Numbered from the stretch's first letter, positions 1 through 5,979 are shown. The stretch is DNA of 12,713 bases from Candidatus Aminicenantota bacterium (GCA_027365515.1 DAHXMK010000099.1:1-12713), one strand, 5' to 3'. Program-made: numbers and translations. Notes: generated by a model from the sequence alone, not told the origin.

Positions 1-85
1 TGATGAAAACATCCAGCGCTGGAGCCAGGAACACAAGGGCGGCACGAGCGACAGCGTGGCGAGCGCGGTCAAGCCGCTGGGCCAG
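1..85 (+). repeat. Inverted copy of PAP2 gene segment (left arm)
   Basis: These 85 bases are an exact reverse complement of 940-1024, which lies inside the PAP2 phosphatase gene. The match runs from the first base of the window to the point where the outer-membrane lipoprotein reading frame (minus strand, 195 to 85) breaks off, so the true repeat may be longer. The segment carries PAP2 sense sequence on the plus strand, opposite to the gene's own strand. An 85-base perfect fold-back copy of coding sequence ending abruptly inside another gene is typical of a chimeric read or contig-end artefact. A genuine inverted duplication is the alternative. Confidence 0.95.
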
Positions 86-195
86 TCAGGCTTCGCGAGC
101 GCATCGGCTTCCGCTTTCTTGTCTATGGGCAGAGGGTGGTAGGCCGCGCAACCCGAGAGCAGCAACAAAAGGAGCGCGTTGGCAAGACGTGTCAT
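85..195 (-). CDS. TolC/CusC-type outer-membrane efflux lipoprotein, N-terminus only
   Basis: Thirty-seven codons are visible, from the ATG at 195 down to the junction at 85. The product begins with Met-Thr-Arg, a run of Leu/Ala and the lipobox LLSGC with Cys16, followed by AAYHPLPID and an Ala/Lys/Asp-rich stretch. A lipobox followed by a tyrosine-histidine-proline segment is the usual start of outer-membrane factors of RND efflux systems (CusC, CzcC, OprM type), which form the exit duct for metals or drugs. The start overlaps the stop of the upstream micro-protein as ATGA, so translation is probably coupled. After codon 37 the frame runs open into the inverted PAP2 copy (1-85) and off the window, so those residues are not real sequence of this gene. 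The family call rests on the N-terminus alone. Confidence 0.6.
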
Positions 196-359
196 GGATG
201 CTCCGGAATCGGAAAAGGAAGAGCGCGCGCGAGCACGGGCTTCGGGACTTCTTCCTTCGTCAGCTTTTTCACGTTCTTCTTCTCGTGCGCGCCCACCGCG
301 ATGCTGGCGAGACCGAAGAGAATAACCACCGCCGCCGCTGAAACAACCTTCTTCAACAT
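192..359 (-). CDS. 55-residue secreted Lys/Pro-rich micro-protein
   Basis: This short gene has a strong ribosome site (GGAGAGGAGG, seven bases before the ATG at 359). The product starts MLKKVV and has a hydrophobic core to about residue 22, then Ala-Val-Gly-Ala, a plausible signal-peptidase I site near residue 23. The predicted mature peptide is only about 32 residues, rich in Lys and Pro, with His at its start (HEKKN) and near its end (PEHP). It lies 67 bases after the PAP2 gene, and its stop overlaps the start of the efflux lipoprotein gene by ATGA. It therefore looks like part of an envelope/efflux operon. No family is recognised. A small periplasmic partner of the efflux system is an inference from position, as is any metal binding through the histidines. 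Confidence 0.75.
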   Translation of the reverse strand: MLKKVVSAAAVVILFGLASIAVGAHEKKNVKKLTKEEVPKPVLARALPFPIPEHP

Positions 360-400
360 TCGGGCCTCCTCTCCAAGTGGCCGCCCTGAAGCCGTCATGA

Positions 401-421
401 GAGCTTCGCCTGCCGAAGCTC
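401..421 (-). terminator. Stem-loop just after PAP2 stop
   Basis: A perfect 8-base stem (GAGCTTCG / CGAAGCTC) with a five-base loop begins five bases after the PAP2 stop codon. No run of U follows on the minus strand, so it is not a classical intrinsic terminator. It could partly terminate the message, or protect a 3' end so that the PAP2 gene and the downstream micro-protein/efflux genes are expressed at different levels. Confidence 0.45.
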
Positions 422-426
422 CCTTT

Positions 427-1326
427 CTAGAACCTGTAGTCCACCAAGACTCCCCGCCTGCCGTCGCCAACAATCGGCAGCAGAGCCACCTCGCCCCCTT
501 TGTCAGCGTGATGGATATTGTAAAGGGATTTGCTCGCCAAGTATCCCACCACCGAACCGACGAATACGTCGGAGGACCAGTGGGCGTTGTCATGGACCCT
601 CGCCATGGCGGTGAGAGCCGCCAAGCCGTAGGCCAGGGGCGGCACCCAGCGCTTTTCCTTGTATTCCGTCGCGAAAATCGTGGCTACGGCGAAAACGGAG
701 GAGGCGTCGCCCGAAGGAAACGAAAGGTGGCGGTTGGAAAAGGAAGGCCCGTTCCAAACTCCATGGTCCAACGATTCGTTGGGCCTGTCCCGGTGGGTCG
801 AGAATTTCAGAAACTGCGTGGCGGCGGCCGTCAATATAAAACTCTCGAAGCCGAGGCGCCCCGTCTCCTGAGCGCGCCCGTCGCGAGCCTTGCGCCCGAT
901 GAGGTACCAGCTCGCGACAAGCGGGAGCGCCAGGTAGCCCTGGCCCAGCGGCTTGACCGCGCTCGCCACGCTGTCGCTCGTGCCGCCCTTGTGTTCCTGG
1001 CTCCAGCGCTGGATGTTTTCATCATAGCGGTAGAGCGCCAAGCCCGCCCCGGCGAAAAGGACGGCCTTGACCCAAAAATGGTTTTCGCCGGTGAAGCCCG
1101 GCTTGATCATCTCCTTGGGATCGCTTAGAAAGCCGGACCAGTATTTCTTGTCCAGCTTCAGGACGGGACCGTTGGACGGGGGCTCGACGCTTTCCGTCAC
1201 GGCGCCGCTCTTCGGAGCGGCATTCTGCGCGGCGGCGGCCAAAGCGACTAAGCCGGAAAGAAGAGGAATGGCCATATGCGGGAAAGCACGCCGCATAATG
1301 TTCCGCCAGCCGCGAAGCCTCATCAT
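427..1326 (-). CDS. Exported PAP2-family phosphatase (PSGD variant)
   Basis: The product is 299 residues if started at ATG 1326, which has GGAG seven bases upstream. An N-terminal signal or anchor segment lies at about 18-35, and further hydrophobic helices follow at about 85-100, 130-144 and 205-265. The three PAP2 phosphatase signatures are present: K174-x6-R181-P182, PSG at 204-206, and R243-x5-H249-x3-D253 (His249 would be the phosphorylated nucleophile). The second signature normally reads PSGH; here position 207 is Asp, replacing the usual general-acid His. Family members remove phosphate from undecaprenyl pyrophosphate, lipid A or phosphatidic acid at the periplasmic side of the membrane; the substrate here is unknown. 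The gene lies downstream of a two-component pair and upstream of a micro-protein and efflux gene. An open frame extends upstream to 1533 but overlaps the kinase gene and has no support. Confidence 0.88.
   Translation of the reverse strand: MMRLRGWRNIMRRAFPHMAIPLLSGLVALAAAAQNAAPKSGAVTESVEPPSNGPVLKLDKKYWSGFLSDPKEMIKPGFTGENHFWVKAVLFAGAGLALYRYDENIQRWSQEHKGGTSDSVASAVKPLGQGYLALPLVASWYLIGRKARDGRAQETGRLGFESFILTAAATQFLKFSTHRDRPNESLDHGVWNGPSFSNRHLSFPSGDASSVFAVATIFATEYKEKRWVPPLAYGLAALTAMARVHDNAHWSSDVFVGSVVGYLASKSLYNIHHADKGGEVALLPIVGDGRRGVLVDYRF
940..1024 (-). repeat. Inverted copy of PAP2 gene segment (right arm, native site)
   Basis: This is the partner of the 1-85 repeat, identical over all 85 bases. 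Here it sits in frame within the intact PAP2 phosphatase gene (about residues 101-129), so this is the original location and 1-85 is the displaced copy. Confidence 0.95.
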
Positions 1327-1376
1327 GCAATCGCTCCAGTGGCCGGCCCGAAGTCCTTGGGCAAGCCTTTGCAAAA

Positions 1377-1410
1377 ATGATAAGCCTTTGCCATGACGGC
1401 ACGGTGACGC
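1377..1410 (-). promoter_or_regulatory. Pho-box-like direct repeat plus -10 upstream of PAP2 gene
   Basis: On the minus strand an 18-base element at 1410-1393 reads GCGTCAC-CGTG-CCGTCAT: two GTCA half-sites with an 11-base period. Exactly 10 bases later lies TATCAT (1382-1377), a five-of-six match to a sigma70 -10. No good -35 is present. PhoB-family (OmpR-type) activators bind such direct repeats in place of the -35, with the box ending about 10 bases before the -10. The predicted transcript start is near 1370, giving a leader of about 44 bases before the PAP2 start. A separate 10-base direct repeat, GCAAAGGCTT (1391-1382 and 1372-1363), overlaps the -10 region. Confidence 0.5.
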
Positions 1411-1426
1411 GAAGATGACCAAACGG

Positions 1427-2842
1427 TCAGGTTGGGTTGGGGAAGAACAGGATGAAACGCGCCCCTTTGCCTTTCCCGCTCCGGGCACTGACGGAACCCT
1501 GGTGCATGTCCATGATGGACTTGACGATGGCAAGCCCGAGGCCGAGCCCCTGGGGATGTTCTTCTCGCGACTTGGCTGGGCGGTAGAAGCGGGTGAAAAT
1601 GCGCGGGAGTTCGTCCTCCGGAATACCAGGGCCGGAATCGGAAATTTCGATGACGGCGCCGCCTTGCGCTTCTTTCGCCGATATCGAGACCGAGCTTCCG
1701 CGCGGCGAGAGGCGCAGCGCGTTCGAGAGGATGTTTCCGAGCGCCCTTCTCAACAACAGCGGGTCGGCGTAAACGCGGGCCGTCCCGCACTGGTCGAGGG
1801 CGACATCGCCCTCCTCGGCCACCGCTTCGTAAAGGCCGCATATGGCGGACACTTCCTTTTCGGCTTCGAGCCAGCGCCTGTCCGCTTTGGCATGGGAGCT
1901 GTCGGCACGAGCCAGGAAAAGAAGGTTGTCCATCATCCTGGAGAGCTTGGTCAGGTCTTCCAAGGCGGAGCCGAGAGCCTGGCGGTACTCCTCGGGCTCC
2001 CGCGGCTTCGACAACGTGACCTCCAATCCACCGAGGCAGTTGTTGAGAGGCGTTCTCAAGTCATGGGCCAGGTCCGCCGAAAAGGCCGACAGTCTAACGA
2101 AGGACTCCTCTAGCCTGGCAAGCATCGCGTCGAAGGAGGATGCCAGCGCCAGAAGCTCTTTCGGCCACTTCTCGTTGGCCATTCTCTCGTGAAGCCGCTC
2201 GGCGGTGATCTCCTTGGCTTTCCTCTCCATCGAGGCAAGCGGCTCGAGGCCCCGCCTGGCGGAGAAATAACCTAGGAACGCCGCTACCACCAGTCCCGCC
2301 GCCAGCGAGAGCCCCATATTTCTTCCGTAATCTTCGAGAAGCTCGTCGCCATCGCTGATGTCGACGGCGACCTCGAGCACCCGTGGGCTGCCCGCATTCC
2401 CTTCCCGCGCGATGGCCGAGCCTAGCAGGTAGCACTTCTCCTCCTCCGGCCGCCAGATCACCCCGCGCTGAAAAGCCGAGCCATCTGTCGGTGGCCGTGG
2501 AAACGGCGCGTCGAGAAACAGCGCGCTCATACCCTGCGTCTCGATGATCACCCCGCCGGAGGAGTCAAGGACGCGGCTGAAGAAGCGGGCATGAAGCTTC
2601 GCGCCGGTCTCCCACTGCACCTCCTCGCGAAGAGGCTCCATCCTGCCAGGCTGGTTGGCAAGAATCAGTTGTACGACCGATAGCTTGTCGGCGAGAAAGC
2701 GCCGGCCCTGCTCCATGACGTTTCGTGACAACATGAAGTAGAGCGAGCCCTCGGAAAGCGCCAGAAGAAAGACGGTTGCCCCCGCGAACATGAAGGTCAG
2801 CCGCGCCGAGATTGAGTGTGGCTTTAGAAACCGGCTTTTCAT
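1427..2842 (-). CDS. CusS-like envelope sensor histidine kinase
   Basis: This 471-residue kinase has the order typical of heavy-metal sensors. A transmembrane helix lies at about 13-36, a periplasmic sensor segment at about 37-172 and a second helix at about 176-193. A HAMP linker follows to about 250, then a HisKA dimerisation domain with H-box FSADLAHDLRTPLNN (phosphorylated His260). The ATPase domain has an N-box with Asn370 and Asn374, G1 DSGPGIPE at 402-409, an F-box FTRFYRP, and G2 GLGLGLAIV at 432-440. It should phosphorylate the regulator encoded just upstream; the start codon overlaps that gene's stop (ATGA), so the two are co-translated. The start region has no strong ribosome site, which fits coupling. 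The signal sensed (copper/silver, other metal, or envelope stress) cannot be read from the sequence. Confidence 0.93.
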   Translation of the reverse strand: MKSRFLKPHSISARLTFMFAGATVFLLALSEGSLYFMLSRNVMEQGRRFLADKLSVVQLILANQPGRMEPLREEVQWETGAKLHARFFSRVLDSSGGVIIETQGMSALFLDAPFPRPPTDGSAFQRGVIWRPEEEKCYLLGSAIAREGNAGSPRVLEVAVDISDGDELLEDYGRNMGLSLAAGLVVAAFLGYFSARRGLEPLASMERKAKEITAERLHERMANEKWPKELLALASSFDAMLARLEESFVRLSAFSADLAHDLRTPLNNCLGGLEVTLSKPREPEEYRQALGSALEDLTKLSRMMDNLLFLARADSSHAKADRRWLEAEKEVSAICGLYEAVAEEGDVALDQCGTARVYADPLLLRRALGNILSNALRLSPRGSSVSISAKEAQGGAVIEISDSGPGIPEDELPRIFTRFYRPAKSREEHPQGLGLGLAIVKSIMDMHQGSVSARSGKGKGARFILFFPNPT

Positions 2843-3525
2843 TCCACGCCCGCTTCCCGCACTTCGAGGAGGTAGCCGGCGCCCCTCACCGTGTGGATGA
2901 GCTTCTGGTCGAACGGGTCATCGGCTCTACGCCGCAGCCGCCTGACGGCCGCTTCGACCACGTTCGCGTCAAAATCGAAGTTCATGTCCCATAGCTCTTC
3001 GATGATTTTCGCCCTTGTCACCACCTCGCCGCGGTGCTCGGCCAGAAGCGCGAGGAGCGAGAACTCCTTGGGCGACAGGTCGAGCCGCTTCCCCGAGCGC
3101 CACGCCTTGCGCTTTGAAAGGTCCACCACCAGTTCTCCAACCGAAATTCTCTGCGGTGATGGGGTGGTGCCTCTCCGGAGGATTGACCTGATGCGGGCAA
3201 GAAGCTCCGAAAAGGCGAAGGGCTTGACGAGGTAGTCGTCGGCCCCGAGCTCCAGCCCCCTTACCTTGTCGGCGACCTCGTCGCGCGCGGTCAGGAAGAT
3301 GGCCGGCGCGTTGACGCCCTCCGCTCTAAGCTCTTTAAGCAGTGACCAGCCGTCGCGCTTGGGGAGCATCACGTCGAAAACGAGACACGCGTAATCATTT
3401 GAGAGAGCCAGTTCGAGGCCATGCTCGCCATCGCCGGCGACGTCAACGGCGAAGCCGCTTTCCCGAAGGCCTTTCTGGAGGTAGGCCGCCGTTTTGGCCT
3501 CGTCCTCCACCACCAACACCCTCAT
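2839..3525 (-). CDS. OmpR/CusR-family response regulator
   Basis: This is a 228-residue two-component regulator. The receiver domain (1-118) starts MRVLVVEDE, with acidic-pocket residues Glu7 and Asp8, phospho-acceptor Asp51 in FDVMLP, Thr79 and Lys101 in LVKPF. A winged-helix DNA-binding domain of the OmpR/PhoB type follows (about 125-222), including the conserved segment ending HTVRGAGYLLE. Receiver wording such as EDEAKTAAYLQKGL resembles the CusR/CopR heavy-metal branch. I chose ATG 3525 because it opens exactly at the receiver fold. The frame is open as far as an ATG at 3648, but the added 41 residues are unlike any receiver start. The stop overlaps the kinase start by four bases. A plausible target is the direct-repeat box upstream of the PAP2 gene, though PhoB itself is an alternative. 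Confidence 0.93.
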   Translation of the reverse strand: MRVLVVEDEAKTAAYLQKGLRESGFAVDVAGDGEHGLELALSNDYACLVFDVMLPKRDGWSLLKELRAEGVNAPAIFLTARDEVADKVRGLELGADDYLVKPFAFSELLARIRSILRRGTTPSPQRISVGELVVDLSKRKAWRSGKRLDLSPKEFSLLALLAEHRGEVVTRAKIIEELWDMNFDFDANVVEAAVRRLRRRADDPFDQKLIHTVRGAGYLLEVREAGVE

Positions 3526-3603
3526 GCCACCAAGGTACACCATAAAGGCGCCGGAAGCCAGCCAGCAGCGACACGGGCAATGAGCAGCAATTAGGAGTAA
3601 GAT

Positions 3604-3621
3604 GCGCCACGATATTGGCGC
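3604..3621. promoter_or_regulatory. Inverted repeat in the divergent RR/YihY intergenic region
   Basis: A perfect six-base inverted repeat (GCGCCA, six-base spacer CGATAT, TGGCGC) lies in the 192-base gap between the response-regulator start and the YihY start. It is about 80 bases upstream of the regulator gene and about 100 bases upstream of the YihY gene. It could be an operator for a dimeric regulator. In GC-rich DNA six-base arms also occur by chance, so this is only a candidate. Confidence 0.25.
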
Positions 3622-3682
3622 GCGAGGCTTCAGCGTTTCGTCCTTCATAACTCATCCTCGCCCTCCAGCGCCATGGAGCCTC

Positions 3683-3711
3683 TTGTCAGGGATGGCGTTA
3701 GGGGGTAGACT
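3683..3711 (+). promoter_or_regulatory. Candidate sigma70 promoter for the YihY gene
   Basis: TTGTCA (3683-3688) and TAGACT (3706-3711) are separated by 17 bases, matching five and four of six consensus positions. Transcription would start at or very near the ATG at 3718, which has no well-placed Shine-Dalgarno site, so the mRNA could be leaderless. Confidence 0.45.
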
Positions 3712-3717
3712 CTCGGC

Positions 3718-5040
3718 ATGATGACCCTGGCGAGGAGAATCCACGCTCTAGTCATGCAGGAGGCGCAGCAGGTTTCGAGGCTGAGGCGCGGCGGCCTTTA
3801 CGCCTTGAAGCTCGGCTACCATGTCTCGCGCAAGGCGTGGGAGGACAATTTCGCCCTGCGGGCCGCGGCGCTCTCCTTCTTCACGCTCGTAAACGTTTTT
3901 CCAGTGCTTGTCCTCTTCCTCTTCTTCCTTGGAAGGTCGCCCCTTTTCAAGGAGCACATGGCGCGGGTCCAGAACCTCATGCTCGGGCAGATGGCCGTCT
4001 CCGGCGCGCGGCAGGTCGTGGATGATCTGTTCAAGGAGCTTTCCAACAACCTGGACCTGCTGGCTTCCGGCGTTTCCGGGTTCATCGGGCTTATCGTCCT
4101 GGTCGCGCTGGGAACGTCGCTGATGCTTCTGGTGGAGCGCTATCTCAACGAGATATGGAGGGCGCCCAGGTCCGAGCACAACATTCTCGTTCGCGTCGCC
4201 GTGCTCTGGACGGGATTCACGGTTTTTCCAATGCTGGCGGCCGCGTCGTTCGCCTTGAGCGCCCAGCTTGGCAAGAAGCAACTCCCCGGCTTTTTCACGC
4301 AGTTCGTCCTGCCTTACGCTATCACGGTTGCGCTCTTCTTCCTCTTGTACAAGGTGGTGCCGTCCGTGCCGGTGAGGCCGAAGCCGGCGCTGATCGCGGC
4401 CGCGTTGTCGGCTCTTCTTTGGGAGACGGCGAAGGTGGCGCTCGGCGCTTACGTCAAAATCGTCTTCTCACACAGCGTGATTGGAAAGCTTTACGGTTCC
4501 GTGGCGCTGGTTCCGATATCCATGGCTTGGATCTACTACTCTTGGATCATCGTGCTCTTCGGCGCCGAGCTTTGCTACGCGCTCCAGCACCTGGACGAGC
4601 TTCAGAGCGAGGCGCGCAGGAAATGGTTTCTGGACAACGGGGCAACTCCGCTCTCGCTCTCGGCCGCCATGGCCGTCCCCGTCGAGATCGCCCGGGCCTT
4701 CATCCTCGGCGAGCCATCGCCGTCCGAAGCCCAGATCGCTTCGGCCTACGGACTTGACCCGAAGCTCCTGCGCCGGTGGGTTGACAGGTTGACGGAGTCC
4801 GGTTATGTCCAGAGGACTGAAAACGGAGCCCTGATAATGGCCCGCGCCCCAGGGAAGGTGAAGGCCGCCACGCTGGCCGGCCTTTACTCCGACTGCTTTC
4901 TCGCGCCGCTTTTCGGCCATGGCCCGCACATTGAAGGCCTGGCCATCGCCGAGAAGGAGCGCGCCGCCGCCGGTTTCGCGGGGAAATCGCTTGAAGCGCT
5001 ATCGCTTACGTTGGCGAAAGAAGGAGAGAGCCATGACTAA
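3718..5040 (+). CDS. YihY/BrkB (UPF0761) family integral membrane protein
   Basis: The product is 440 residues. The membrane domain (about 30-290) has six predicted helices and the family's usual wording: FALRAAALSFFTLVNVFP near 45-62, YKVVPSVPVRPK near 211-222, E236-x2-K239, and YGSVALVPISMAWIYYSW at 259-276 followed by FGAEL. Members were once annotated as RNase BN or virulence factor BrkB; their molecular function is not settled. The cytoplasmic C-terminal part (about 310-375) resembles a winged helix (PSEAQIASAYGLDPKLLRRWVDRL), a known extension in longer members. ATG 3718 is kept because translation is open from there and the basic N-terminus suits the family, although no strong ribosome site precedes it. 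The stop overlaps the next gene by eight bases, implying one transcript. Confidence 0.9.
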   Translation: MMTLARRIHALVMQEAQQVSRLRRGGLYALKLGYHVSRKAWEDNFALRAAALSFFTLVNVFPVLVLFLFFLGRSPLFKEHMARVQNLMLGQMAVSGARQVVDDLFKELSNNLDLLASGVSGFIGLIVLVALGTSLMLLVERYLNEIWRAPRSEHNILVRVAVLWTGFTVFPMLAAASFALSAQLGKKQLPGFFTQFVLPYAITVALFFLLYKVVPSVPVRPKPALIAAALSALLWETAKVALGAYVKIVFSHSVIGKLYGSVALVPISMAWIYYSWIIVLFGAELCYALQHLDELQSEARRKWFLDNGATPLSLSAAMAVPVEIARAFILGEPSPSEAQIASAYGLDPKLLRRWVDRLTESGYVQRTENGALIMARAPGKVKAATLAGLYSDCFLAPLFGHGPHIEGLAIAEKERAAAGFAGKSLEALSLTLAKEGESHD

Positions 5041-5302
5041 GAAGCAGGTGATCCTTCGTTTCTTCCTAGCTGTCCTTGCAGGAACGACGCTCTTCATGGC
5101 CGGATTTTACACCGGAGGCAGGGTTCAGCGGGCGCAGGCCGGGGTCTGGGACAAGCTGGTTGACCTTGCCGGCGAGGCGAAGAAGCTGAACTCATCCCTC
5201 AAGGACCTCGAATCTAACATACAGAAGCTCAAGCAGAACGCCGCGGATATTAAAGAGGTCCGCGACAAGCTGGATCCTACCTACAAGAAGGACCAGAAAT
5301 AG
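5033..5302 (+). CDS. Small membrane-anchored coiled-coil protein
   Basis: This is an 89-residue product from ATG 5033, preceded by AAGGAG at an ideal distance, which sits inside the 3' end of the YihY gene (eight-base overlap). An N-terminal helix at about 8-27 (RFFLAVLAGTTLFMAGFYTG) is likely a membrane anchor or uncleaved signal. The remainder (about 40-80) is charged and helical with a heptad-like pattern (LVDLAGEAKKLNSSLKDLE), and it ends lysine-rich. No named family is recognised. Overlap with the YihY gene suggests the two act together, for example as a small partner at the membrane. The end lies six bases from the end of the converging TonB-like gene. Confidence 0.82.
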   Translation: MTKKQVILRFFLAVLAGTTLFMAGFYTGGRVQRAQAGVWDKLVDLAGEAKKLNSSLKDLESNIQKLKQNAADIKEVRDKLDPTYKKDQK

Positions 5303-5308
5303 AAGGCT

Positions 5309-5953
5309 TCATTGGCCGGAGCCCGTCGCCTCCTTCGGCCCAAATGGCACCAGGACCGTCACCGCCCCCGTCGTGCCCGGGTAGAACCTCCACTGCTTCA
5401 CGCAGTCGAGCGCCGCGGCGGCGAGCCCTTTCGGACCAGGAAGTTCTTTTAGTACAGACACGGCGTAGGGCTTGCCGTCCGACGCTACCTCCGCGAGCAC
5501 AAGCACGGCGGCCATCTCGCCCGATTTGGCGAACTCCTCTGGAACTTGAGGCGCCGTCTTGGACGCTATCAACGGAACCGGGCTGGCTTCCCTGTCATAG
5601 GCTGAAAATCTTACTCTGACCTGCCTCCCCTGGTTCACCGGACGGCCTTGAAGCTTCCCCGGTTCCCAGACCCACTCTCTAACGGCCGCGAGAGCCGCCT
5701 TGCCAAAACCTTGCCCGGACGGCGTTTCACTTGAGACGGCGGCGGCTGATGTCTGCCCGAAAGAATCAACCGTCACCTTGAGAAGGGCTTCGCCGGAAAC
5801 TCCACTCATTCTGGCCGCCTCCGGGTATTGAGGGCTCGGAGCGTAAAGCACCACGGGCGCAGTAGCCACCTCGACGTGGTTCCCCCGAATGGCGCAACCG
5901 GTGAAAGATAGAACCAGAAGAAAAGAGCAAACAACGGCCCCCGCCTTTTTCAT
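5309..5953 (-). CDS. Lipoprotein with two tandem TonB C-terminal-like domains
   Basis: The product is 214 residues with a perfect ribosome site (AAGGAGG) before ATG 5953. The signal sequence ends SFTGC, suggesting lipid attachment at Cys20, although Phe at -3 is unusual. Residues 36-118 are a clear TonB-C-type domain: SPQYPEAARMSGVSGEAL, then VDSFGQT, then AALAAVREWVWEPGKLQGRP. Residues 128-205 repeat the pattern more loosely (VASDG, AALDCVKQWRFYPG). Classical TonB has an inner-membrane helix and a long proline-rich linker to span the periplasm; both are missing here. It is therefore probably not a working energy transducer but an envelope lipoprotein using the fold for binding. The target is unknown. 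Confidence 0.85.
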   Translation of the reverse strand: MKKAGAVVCSFLLVLSFTGCAIRGNHVEVATAPVVLYAPSPQYPEAARMSGVSGEALLKVTVDSFGQTSAAAVSSETPSGQGFGKAALAAVREWVWEPGKLQGRPVNQGRQVRVRFSAYDREASPVPLIASKTAPQVPEEFAKSGEMAAVLVLAEVASDGKPYAVSVLKELPGPKGLAAAALDCVKQWRFYPGTTGAVTVLVPFGPKEATGSGQ

Positions 5954-5979
5954 GGCAAGCCTCCTTCGACTACCTACAA

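Noticed and set aside
136..1128. Long plus-strand open frame (330 codons) opposite the PAP2 and micro-protein genes
   Set aside because: It is antisense to well-supported genes, low in family-like wording, very Arg/Ala/Gly-rich, and explained by GC-rich third-position bias.
1416..1429. Dyad TGACC-GTTT-GGTCA at the kinase stop codon as a terminator
   Set aside because: Only five-base arms with no following U-run, and it precedes the candidate promoter; probably chance.
1327..1533. Longer PAP2 start
   Set aside because: It would overlap the kinase 3' end and place non-signal sequence before the signal peptide; ATG 1326 has GGAG at correct spacing.
1415..2113. Plus-strand open frame opposite the sensor kinase
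   Set aside because: A shadow of the kinase gene; no ribosome site and no recognisable domain.
3526..3648. N-terminal 41-residue extension of the response regulator
   Set aside because: Open in frame from an ATG at 3648, but receiver domains start at MRVLVVEDE. The extra stretch is Cys/Leu-rich and would remove the promoter region of the operon.
5303..5341. Hairpin GGCCG...CGGCC between the coiled-coil gene and the TonB-like gene
   Set aside because: The stem is interrupted by an asymmetric bulge, lies mostly in coding sequence and lacks a T-run.
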